Source: Bacteroidota bacterium (GTDB lineage: Bacteria > Bacteroidota > Bacteroidia > Bacteroidales > JAAYUG01). From it: a DNA stretch of 64,000 bases. The stretch is from NCBI GenBank assembly GCA_029571215.1, contig JAKPTE010000028.1, forward strand, positions 1 through 64,000. Reading direction: 5' to 3'. A model generated the notes under the pieces. The model saw only the letters and a list, made by a program, of their open reading frames with translations. It had not been told where the DNA came from and made no database searches. A program made the translations under genes and the position numbers. Shown piece by piece: positions 50,545 to 57,844 of this stretch (position 1 is its first letter; every line of letters starts with the position of its first letter).

Positions 50545-51162
50545 ATGGAATTCAGGGAAGTAGTGGAAAAACGGAGTAGTGTGCGGAGCTTCAGGGATGA
50601 GTCCGTTCCGCCTGATCATTTGCGGGAAATGATCAGGATTGCAGCCATGGCACCCAGCGTCAACAATTTTCAGCCCTGGAAGTTTATGGTAATAACTTCT
50701 CGCGATTTGCTGAGTAAAATGGCCAATATTGTATCGGAAAAGATACAATCGCTTCCTACAAATGAATCACTTGCGGCAGAAAATATCAAATCGCAGGTAG
50801 AGTTTTTTGCAACCTTTTTCAGAGATGCTCCTGCTCTCATTGTTTTGCTGATGGAGGAATATGAGTCGGTTCTTGAAAAAGGGGTCAGGATGACACATGA
50901 GGAAATCAACAAGGAGAGAAATTTTCCCGATTTGCAGAGTGCCGGTGCCTGTATCGAAAATCTGTTGCTGGCGGCTGTAGATATGGGATATGGAGCATGC
51001 TGGCTGAGCGCACCTCTCATGGCAGCCAATGAACTTGCTCAATTGCTGGAGGTTGAAAAGCCTTACCGCATCATTGCTTTTACAGCCGTCGGGAAACCCG
51101 CCCATAACCCTCTGCCCAAGAGCAGGAAAGAACTGGATGAGTTGATTATCTGGAAAGAATAA
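50545..51162 (+). CDS. Nitroreductase family protein
   Basis: The 205-residue FMN-dependent oxidoreductase shows VVEKRSSVRSFRDESVPPD (the RxSxR FMN-phosphate motif), MIRIAAMAPSVNNFQPWKF, and the C-terminal DMGYGACWLSAPLMAANELA with IAFTAVGKPAH. Nitroreductases reduce quinones, nitro compounds or flavins with NAD(P)H. A longer frame opens 78 bases earlier, but the ATG used here follows the probable promoter and starts at the usual MEFREVVEKR position. It is convergent with the lasso-B2-like gene, 5 bases apart. Confidence 0.9.
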   Translation: MEFREVVEKRSSVRSFRDESVPPDHLREMIRIAAMAPSVNNFQPWKFMVITSRDLLSKMANIVSEKIQSLPTNESLAAENIKSQVEFFATFFRDAPALIVLLMEEYESVLEKGVRMTHEEINKERNFPDLQSAGACIENLLLAAVDMGYGACWLSAPLMAANELAQLLEVEKPYRIIAFTAVGKPAHNPLPKSRKELDELIIWKE

Positions 51163-51166
51163 GCCG

Positions 51167-51619
51167 TTAAACAAATATTGAAACGACGGTGAATTTTTCA
51201 TGCCCTCTCCGGCCTGTTATTACCTGATTACCATATCGGAGCCATGCGTGGGCTTTCAGTTTACGGTTATTTTTTTCATGGGTTACCCCAAGATACAGGG
51301 CTGAAGGAATCCGCCTTCGGGCCAGCATTCTCTTTACAATAATTGCTTCTGTGAGACATTTTGCCGGAATTACAGAATACTTTACGGCTCTTCTGACGGC
51401 CAGACCTATCCGGGCAATTTCATCAGAAAAAGGCAGCTCAGTACCGGAAAAATCCTTCTGTGGTTTTCCCAGGTATCGGCTGTAATAGCGCAAAGGCACC
51501 ACAAAAGTCACAAACCTCCAGAAGAACAAGAGAAGAAATGCTTCAGTAAAAAGAAACCAATCCTTCAGAGGAACTTGCAGAACACGGACAAAAAACAGAT
51601 GAGAACGGTTACCCGTCAT
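51167..51619 (-). CDS. Lasso-peptide B2-like transglutaminase-fold protein
   Basis: The protein has 150 residues from the ATG placed one base after the PqqD stop; an earlier in-frame ATG (51652) would overlap the PqqD gene by 32 bases. An N-terminal hydrophobic stretch (WFLFTEAFLLLFFWRFVTFVV) precedes the core, which has VIPAKCLTEAIIVKRML and KAHAWLRYG. The cysteine (88) and histidine (124) match the catalytic pair of Transglut_core3/lasso B2 leader peptidases. The residues after HAW read LRYG where VExDG is frequent, so activity is not certain. Lasso B2 cuts leader peptides delivered by a PqqD-like protein, and that protein is encoded directly upstream. Confidence 0.78.
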   Translation of the reverse strand: MTGNRSHLFFVRVLQVPLKDWFLFTEAFLLLFFWRFVTFVVPLRYYSRYLGKPQKDFSGTELPFSDEIARIGLAVRRAVKYSVIPAKCLTEAIIVKRMLARRRIPSALYLGVTHEKNNRKLKAHAWLRYGNQVITGRRGHEKFTVVSIFV

Positions 51620-51620
51620 A

Positions 51621-51899
51621 TCAGGCAGGGACAATAAGTTGTTTTTCAGCAAGTATGTTCAGAAATTCCATCACATCCGAAAGGCAGGTTTCCTGTGGAA
51701 CCTCATATTCTTCGATCAGTTTTTGTGTAAGGGTTTCTGCTGACTCGGGATTTTCGAGCAATTGCCAGATACGGGAACCTACTTCATCCAGGCCGTAATA
51801 CTCTCCGTTCTGAATGCTCATCATTACCGTTTCGCCGTCCATATCGCTGAAAATCAGATCAGGATTCCGGCGGTAGAAAGTATTTTCCTGTATAGTCAT
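51621..51899 (-). CDS. PqqD-like RiPP recognition element protein (lasso B1-like)
   Basis: The 92-residue protein matches the PqqD family: YRRNPDLIFSDMDGETVMM, NGEYYGLDEVGSRIWQLLE, and EEYEVPQETCLSDVMEFL near the C-terminus. PqqD-like proteins bind leader peptides of ribosomally made, modified peptides (RiPPs) and pass them to the maturase. Here it lies just upstream of a B2-like protease and downstream of a HPr-kinase-like gene. It has its own probable promoter (-7 box at 51945-51938), which would start the PqqD-B2 pair. No precursor peptide is seen nearby. Confidence 0.85.
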   Translation of the reverse strand: MTIQENTFYRRNPDLIFSDMDGETVMMSIQNGEYYGLDEVGSRIWQLLENPESAETLTQKLIEEYEVPQETCLSDVMEFLNILAEKQLIVPA

Positions 51900-51937
51900 T
51901 CCGGGAATAAAGGTTTTTTCCGTTTGAATTTCAACTG

Positions 51938-51945
51938 CAAAGATA
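51938..51945 (-). promoter_or_regulatory. -7 box TATCTTTG of the PqqD-B2 pair
   Basis: On the minus strand TATCTTTG (51945-51938) is an exact TAnnTTTG match, about 39 bases before the PqqD ATG. TTTG occurs further upstream but with a spacing of about 26 bases, so the -33 element is not convincing. The 69-base gap holds no small gene. Confidence 0.5.
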
Positions 51946-51968
51946 AACAGTTTAATTTTCCGCCAGGT

Positions 51969-52871
51969 TCACAAACGGGAAATGAAAGCAGTAACAGCAT
52001 CGGCAGTTGTGTCGATCGGGATCTGGGGATTCCGGATGATCCGGTAAACAGACACCTTTTTTGCCAGGCTTGTAACCTGATTGAAATGGCTTTCTGTCAG
52101 ATTCATATAATGCAAAAGAGGGAAGCGATAGGTGTTATCTTTCAATGCATGAAATTTTTCAATCCCGGCAAGATGTTCAATACGGATCTCCTTTTCGGCT
52201 GGTTCAGGCTGAAGAATAAAGATCAGTTTGACAGGAAGCGGTTCAGCCTGAATTTTTTCAGTAAAAGACACACCGTATTTGGCCGTGACGGAGGAAAGTC
52301 TAACGGCAGACTCCGCAAAAAATTCAAGGTCAGGCAAGGCATCCTCCATAAGTTTCAGCTGAGGTATGGACGGAAGCAAAAAGAAATTGCCGCTAAGTTC
52401 CATGCGGAGTGGGCACAGGTCGTCGGCCAGAAAAGGGAAACCCTTTCGGATAAGCGCTCCGGCAATAGTTGATTTTCCGCTGCCCGAAGTTCCTGCAAAA
52501 ATGATAGCCTGATTTTCCAGGAGTATGGAACTGCCGTGCAAAACAAGAAATCCTTTCTGATGAAGTGCAATTCCAATAACCGGGCCGAGCAAAAACAGTC
52601 TAACTAGAGCTATTTCAGCATCCGGGGATGGTTCAGCGCAGATTTCCCGTCCGTCACTAACCAGGTAACGGACTACCTGTTCAATCCTGATCAGTACCTG
52701 AGAGGGGCTGATCTGGAAACTTTTTCCCTGATATAAAGCATCAGGGAGTTTTTCGGGAACGGGTTTGAGAGTAATGGTCAGATCGGGATTTTCTTCCTTT
52801 CCCGGCTCGCCCAGTTCGGGTAATTCGATATCCGAGCGGATGCGGAGACCAAAAGTGGAATAATGGTACAT
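51969..52871 (-). CDS. HPr-kinase-like P-loop protein (serine kinase family)
   Basis: The 300-residue protein resembles the HprK catalytic domain. The P-loop FAGTSGSGKSTIAGALI spans residues 125-141 and FLADDLCPL (residues 148-156) is the HprK-like ADDxC block. The N-terminal part (residues 1-110) is beta-rich, as in HprK-type proteins found with PqqD and asparagine synthetase in RiPP clusters, where they can phosphorylate a peptide. The true HPr substrate is not expected. Its ATG overlaps the stop of the deacetylase by one base (TAATG), so these are translated together. Confidence 0.78.
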   Translation of the reverse strand: MYHYSTFGLRIRSDIELPELGEPGKEENPDLTITLKPVPEKLPDALYQGKSFQISPSQVLIRIEQVVRYLVSDGREICAEPSPDAEIALVRLFLLGPVIGIALHQKGFLVLHGSSILLENQAIIFAGTSGSGKSTIAGALIRKGFPFLADDLCPLRMELSGNFFLLPSIPQLKLMEDALPDLEFFAESAVRLSSVTAKYGVSFTEKIQAEPLPVKLIFILQPEPAEKEIRIEHLAGIEKFHALKDNTYRFPLLHYMNLTESHFNQVTSLAKKVSVYRIIRNPQIPIDTTADAVTAFISRL

Positions 52872-53494
52872 TACTTTACCGGATTAGTGAGTGTGACCGT
52901 ATCAAACCCCATGCTCGTAATGGTATCCAGAAATTCCGGCAGGAAAGTGAGGAGGTTACGGGAAGCCATCCGAGTGTCGTGAAAGACAAAAACTGCTCCA
53001 TTTTGAAGATTCTGCAAGCAATGTTTCAGGCATTTTTCAGCGGTAAACCGGGGATGAAAATCGTACGATATTACATTCCAGAAAACGATACGGTAATTTT
53101 CCGAAAGAATTTTGTACTGCGACGGTGTGATGCGTCCGTAGGGTGGTCGGAACAATGAACTTTGGAGGATAACCTGTGCTTTTTCCACGTCCTCGACATA
53201 GGTTTTAGGGCTGGTAAAAAATCCGTTGCAGTGGCTGTAGGAGTGGTTTCCAACGGCGTGCCCCTGCTCTCTGATCTGTTGGACGAGGGAAGGATATTTC
53301 ACGGCTTTATTCCCCACACAGAAGAAAGTTGCCTGCCTGGCATATTGTGCAAGGATGGCCAGTACTTTTGGGGTTATTTCCGGTTCCGGGCCATCGTCAA
53401 AGGTAAGGGCAATTTCTTTCCGGGCAGTATTCAGCTTCCAGACGGCTCCCGGATATAGCCGCATACCAGCTTTCAGAATCCATGTATCGGTCAT
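52871..53494 (-). CDS. Polysaccharide deacetylase (CE4/NodB)
   Basis: The 207-residue protein contains a NodB domain. Motif 1 is IALTFDDGPEPEITPKVLA (Asp-Asp pair), motif 2 is AVGNHSYSHCNG with the HxxxH metal site, and motif 3 is FRPPYGRITPSQY, followed by VFWNVISYDFHPR and VFVFHDTRMASRN. All catalytic residues of the family are visible. It deacetylates N-acetylated sugars of cell wall or polysaccharide. There is no obvious signal peptide, so location is uncertain. It lies 3 bases after the DUF2723 gene and is coupled to the HprK-like gene. Confidence 0.88.
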   Translation of the reverse strand: MTDTWILKAGMRLYPGAVWKLNTARKEIALTFDDGPEPEITPKVLAILAQYARQATFFCVGNKAVKYPSLVQQIREQGHAVGNHSYSHCNGFFTSPKTYVEDVEKAQVILQSSLFRPPYGRITPSQYKILSENYRIVFWNVISYDFHPRFTAEKCLKHCLQNLQNGAVFVFHDTRMASRNLLTFLPEFLDTITSMGFDTVTLTNPVK

Positions 53495-53497
53495 TTT

Positions 53498-56400
53498 CTA
53501 TTCAGCAGGAATTCCGTAAAGCAAAGAAACAGTTTTCAGTTCGTCCTGTATTTTTTTGTTCAGTTCTTTCTGGTCGTATTTTTTAGTTAAGGCATCCAGT
53601 TCGCTCATCAGATAGAAATCGAGTCTTCGTTCATAGTCTGCTTCATTGGGGAATTTCTGGTTAAGATGGTAATAGTAATGCAGTTCATCCGAAAGGGTCT
53701 TCAGAAGGTCAGTAACGATCGACCCGGCCTTATCGGGCTGGTTGGTCCGGTAAAACATTTCAATAAGAGGCAGGCTGAAGAAATTGTGGGGTACTCTGGA
53801 AGAGGGAAGCAATTCCATGCAACGGTCAAGGACTTTACGGGCTGAATCGTTTTTCCCTTCGGCCAGAAGCGCTTCGGCAAGCCGGGCGAAATTGTTCCGC
53901 ATATTGAGCAGCATTCTCTGGTTGTTTTCATCGAGGTACACATGGGGGTTATCGATGCCACCCCAACGGAATTTGTTCATCATATTGTCGTACATAATAT
54001 CGGCGGCAACGGTTCCGGGACGTGCAATATCCGTAGATCCCCTGACAGGAAGAATCCGGTAGGCAAGGCCTTCGAGCCTGAGATAGGGATCAAGTCCGAG
54101 CCAGTTGTCGCGTGACACCGTTACTGCAAAATACAAAGGCCTTTTCCAGTTGCTGGTAGCCAGCATATCCAGAACCAGCATATCGCTTTTAGTGATATAG
54201 TTTTTGTCAATTTTGATGTCAACCGAGGAAACCATGGACGGTAATTCACGTTTTGTTAGAATTCCAGAGTTTCTGACGGCATTTGTATCGACAGCCAGAG
54301 TATAGTTTTTGGCAGGCAAATAATCAAATCTGCCCTGGTATCCGGGAATGGACTTGGTGCGCGGGTCATCGCTTCCAAGCCAATCGTAAAGAGCTTCTTT
54401 CAGTGGAAGTTTATCCTGGGTACGTTCCACTATGTAGATGATATCTCTTCGGCCCTGCCGGAACTGATCGCTGGTGAACTGAATAGGAAGGGGATCTGAG
54501 TCATAGACTTTCCGTTTCATCTGATCAATGTACCAGTCAGCGCCCAGATAGCTCAGATTCACAACGCGGACATCCGTTCTTATTCCTTCTACTTCCTGAA
54601 CGTACCAGAGAGGAAAGGTGTCGTTGTCGCCATTGGTAAAGACCACAGCGTTTGAATCGCACGACTGGAGATAGTTGATGGCGAAATCCCGGGCCGTGTA
54701 CCGACCGGAACGATCATGATCATCCCAGTTTTCTTCGGCCATTATTACCGGTACAGCAAGGGTACATAGGGCAAGACTTACAGACGCTCCGGCCACTGAA
54801 GGGAGAAATTTACGGAGTTGTTCATAAAGCGCCAGAACACCCAATCCTATCCAGATAGCGAAGGCGTAAAAAGAACCTGCGTAGGAATAATCCCTTTCTC
54901 TTGGTTCAAGCGGTTTCTGGTTCAGATATAATACGATGGCTATACCGGTCATGAAGAAGAGCCAGAATACGACCACTGTATCTTTGGGGTTTCTGAGGTA
55001 ATGATATACCAATCCAACCAAACCCAAAAGCAAAGGAAGGAGATAGTAAGTATTTCTTCCTCTGTTTTTGGCAAGGGTAGATGGCAGATTGTCCTGCGGG
55101 CCCAGGCGGGCTTCATCCAGAAACTTGATTCCCGAAATCCAGTTTCCGTAAAGTTTGTTCCCTTCACCAACAACCGATCCGTCGTTTCCCTGGATATCGT
55201 TCTGCCGGCCGGCAAAGTTCCACATAAAATAACGGAAGTACATCCATCCCAGCTGGTATCTCCAGAAAAACTTCAGGTTTTCACCAAAAGTAGGAACATA
55301 CTCTGTTTTGGTTTTGCCATCGTTACCCGTAATCCTGACTGGTTTGCCTTTGATCCCTGCCCAGTGTTTGTAAGCTTCGATGTGCCGGGGATCATCACTG
55401 TACATACGCGGGAATATCGTTGTAAAGCGTTCGTCGTAGACATAAACGGGTTTATAGCTTGTTTTTACATATTTCCGCCCTATAGGCGTATAAATGGCTT
55501 TTCCCTGTTTTGACTCAACCAGGGGAGCATTGTAGTATTGTCCTTTAAAAAGCGGTCTGTCACCGTACTGATCGCGGTTAAGATAGGAAAGGAGGGAGAA
55601 AACATTGGATGGGTTGTTTTCGTTCAGCGGAGGATTGGCCGCGGAGCGGATGACGATCATTCCATAGGAAAAATATCCCAGGAGGATTACCGCTACACCA
55701 GTGAGAATGGTATTCAAACCGACCATTTTCTTCCGGTAGGTGAGCCATACCAGCCAGATGGTCAATGCACTGAGCAGTACTACATAAAAAATAAGACCTG
55801 AATTGAACGGCAGTCCGAAACCATTGACAAAAATGAGCTCAAAAACCGAGGCAAGCCATGGGATGCCTGGGATAATAACATACAGAATGGCTCCAAGAAT
55901 AAGCACACTGACACCAAGGGCCTTAACAATACCCCAGCGCGTAACCTTGTACTTTTTGAAGTAATAGATAAAAACGAGAGCCGGAATAGCCAGCAGGTTG
56001 AGCAAATGTACTCCAATAGACAATCCCATGAGGAAGGCAATCAGAATAAGCCACCGGTTTGCATGGGGTTTGTCAGCTGCTTCTTCCCATTTCAGCATTA
56101 GCCAGAAAACCAAAGCAGTGAACAGGGTGGAAGTGGCGTACACTTCTGCTTCCACAGCGGAAAACCAGAATGAATCGGAAAAAGTATACGCCAGGGCACC
56201 GACAATGCCCGCAGCCATGATGGCGATCATATTTCCTACTGAAAGATCCTTTTCCTCCTTTATCAGGATTTTCCTTGCCAGATGCGTAATGCTCCAGAAC
56301 AGGAACAAAATGGTAAAAGCACTGGCCAGGGCCGACATGGAATTCATGCAGACAGCAACCTTGCTCAGGTTTTGACCAGCAAGAAGGGTAAAAAATCTTC

Positions 56401-56584
56401 CCATGATCATAAAAAAGGGAGCCCCCGGGGGGTGGCCGATCTGCTGTTTCATGGCCGTGGCAATAAATTCACCCGGATCCCAGAAGCTGGCGGTAGGTTC
56501 CATGGTAAGCAGGTACACAATTGCTGCTATGGCAAATATCACCCAACCGGTGATATTGTTAATCAGTGCATATTTTTTCATCAT
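53498..56584 (-). CDS. DUF2723 membrane protein (GT-C-like)
   Basis: The 1028-residue protein starts with WVIFAIAAIVYLLTMEPTAS, then FWDPGEFIATAMKQQIGHPP, which are typical of DUF2723. About 12-14 TM helices occupy residues 15-310 and 520-630, followed by a soluble C-terminal half with FTNGDNDTFPLWYVQEVEG and NLSYLGADWYIDQM. A TPR-like helical region lies near the end. DUF2723 members resemble protein O-mannosyltransferases (GT-C fold), so sugar transfer in the periplasm is plausible. In this family, Bacteroidetes members commonly exceed 900 residues. The gene starts this minus-strand run. Confidence 0.88.
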   Translation of the reverse strand: MMKKYALINNITGWVIFAIAAIVYLLTMEPTASFWDPGEFIATAMKQQIGHPPGAPFFMIMGRFFTLLAGQNLSKVAVCMNSMSALASAFTILFLFWSITHLARKILIKEEKDLSVGNMIAIMAAGIVGALAYTFSDSFWFSAVEAEVYATSTLFTALVFWLMLKWEEAADKPHANRWLILIAFLMGLSIGVHLLNLLAIPALVFIYYFKKYKVTRWGIVKALGVSVLILGAILYVIIPGIPWLASVFELIFVNGFGLPFNSGLIFYVVLLSALTIWLVWLTYRKKMVGLNTILTGVAVILLGYFSYGMIVIRSAANPPLNENNPSNVFSLLSYLNRDQYGDRPLFKGQYYNAPLVESKQGKAIYTPIGRKYVKTSYKPVYVYDERFTTIFPRMYSDDPRHIEAYKHWAGIKGKPVRITGNDGKTKTEYVPTFGENLKFFWRYQLGWMYFRYFMWNFAGRQNDIQGNDGSVVGEGNKLYGNWISGIKFLDEARLGPQDNLPSTLAKNRGRNTYYLLPLLLGLVGLVYHYLRNPKDTVVVFWLFFMTGIAIVLYLNQKPLEPRERDYSYAGSFYAFAIWIGLGVLALYEQLRKFLPSVAGASVSLALCTLAVPVIMAEENWDDHDRSGRYTARDFAINYLQSCDSNAVVFTNGDNDTFPLWYVQEVEGIRTDVRVVNLSYLGADWYIDQMKRKVYDSDPLPIQFTSDQFRQGRRDIIYIVERTQDKLPLKEALYDWLGSDDPRTKSIPGYQGRFDYLPAKNYTLAVDTNAVRNSGILTKRELPSMVSSVDIKIDKNYITKSDMLVLDMLATSNWKRPLYFAVTVSRDNWLGLDPYLRLEGLAYRILPVRGSTDIARPGTVAADIMYDNMMNKFRWGGIDNPHVYLDENNQRMLLNMRNNFARLAEALLAEGKNDSARKVLDRCMELLPSSRVPHNFFSLPLIEMFYRTNQPDKAGSIVTDLLKTLSDELHYYYHLNQKFPNEADYERRLDFYLMSELDALTKKYDQKELNKKIQDELKTVSLLYGIPAE

Positions 56585-56699
56585 AGACAGGATGCTCTTG
56601 ATGTATCAATGATAGTACAACTGAAATCAGCCGGCAAATTAAGCAGAAAAATCCGAAAAAAGAGTATTTTTAACATTCTTTGGGAAAGGCTTCCTGTGT

Positions 56700-57818
56700 A
56701 TGTTCAGAACATGTGTTTTCCTCTTCCTGTTGACCGGTTGCCTAGGTTATTCCCAGGTTGCTGATCCGATTTTCCGGCGGGGGGATTTTGCTCCACTGTC
56801 TGATACGGGTACGCTGACGCTTCGCCTTAATGCAACCGGTTTTTTCAGGAACAATGAATATTTTAATCCGCTTTACAAAGGTTATACTTTGATAGGAATG
56901 CATCTTACCCCTGTTCTGGAATGGAAAGCCGACCCGCATGTTTCATTGTTCGGAGGTTTTCATCTTCTGAAATACAGCGGACAGGAGCGATTGAACAAGT
57001 TTTTACCGGTCATTTCATTACAGGCTAATTTCAATGACAGGCTTAGCCTGGTAGCAGGGACCATAAAGGGTGCCGGTGAACACCGATTGCCTGAATCGTT
57101 GTACGGAACAGAACGCAACCTGAATGAGGTGATTGAAGACGGCCTGCAGATCCGCTATGAATCGCCTGTCTGTTTTTCCGATATATGGTTGCAATGGGAC
57201 CGTTTTCTGGAACGGGATGAAGCGAACCAGGAGCAACTGACATTTGGCTATTCGGGATGGTTTACCGGGCTTATTGGCCAGGGCAGACAAGAAATCCGGT
57301 TTCCCGTTTACGTTCTGGCAACCCACAGGGGAGGGCAGATTGATCAATCGGATCTTCCTATCCAGACTCTTTTTCATTTCGGAACAGGAGGGTACATTTC
57401 GTTTAGCACCGATCATGCTATTATTCAGAAACTTACGGCAGGTTTTACAGGTATTGGATTCCGTGATGTTTCACCAACCCCGCAGTTGCCGATGAAAAGC
57501 GGATATACGGTTTTCCCTTCGGTTTCCATAGGCGGTTCCGGAATGGAATGGGAAAATGGTTTCTGGCTGGCTAAAGATTTTTTTGCACCCAAAGGAGACC
57601 CGATATTCTGGTCATGGGCGTTTGATAAAGACTCCTATCAGCAAAACCGAAGGATGATTGTCAGCCGTTTATTTATCCGGAAGCAAATTTCTCCTTATCT
57701 GGTTTTAGGTCTCCGGGGGGATTTCTTTTTTGATCTTTTCTTTAAAGATCCGGATTATTCCTATGGGCTTTTTCTGAGGTTTTCAGCAAGGCAGAAGGTT
57801 TGGAATGTTGGAAAATAG
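56700..57818 (+). CDS. Exported protein of unknown function
   Basis: The 372-residue protein has a signal peptide (MFRTCVFLFLLTGCLGYSQ). The mature part is rich in aromatic residues and alternating beta-strands, with repeated patterns such as LRLNATGFFRNNEYF, GGFHLLKYSGQERL and LGLRGDFFFDLFFKD. The last segment, YSYGLFLRFSARQKVWNVG, resembles an outer-membrane beta-barrel end. I do not recognise a named family. It is divergent from the DUF2723 gene (115-base gap) and convergent with the DUF5916 gene 27 bases away. Confidence 0.65.
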   Translation: MFRTCVFLFLLTGCLGYSQVADPIFRRGDFAPLSDTGTLTLRLNATGFFRNNEYFNPLYKGYTLIGMHLTPVLEWKADPHVSLFGGFHLLKYSGQERLNKFLPVISLQANFNDRLSLVAGTIKGAGEHRLPESLYGTERNLNEVIEDGLQIRYESPVCFSDIWLQWDRFLERDEANQEQLTFGYSGWFTGLIGQGRQEIRFPVYVLATHRGGQIDQSDLPIQTLFHFGTGGYISFSTDHAIIQKLTAGFTGIGFRDVSPTPQLPMKSGYTVFPSVSIGGSGMEWENGFWLAKDFFAPKGDPIFWSWAFDKDSYQQNRRMIVSRLFIRKQISPYLVLGLRGDFFFDLFFKDPDYSYGLFLRFSARQKVWNVGK

Positions 57819-57844
57819 CTGTGGGAAAAGAACGTTTATTCGCC

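Noticed and set aside
51167-52871. Complete lasso peptide gene cluster
   Set aside because: No precursor peptide with a lasso leader and no asparagine-synthetase-like cyclase is seen; only the B1, B2 and kinase-like genes are supported.
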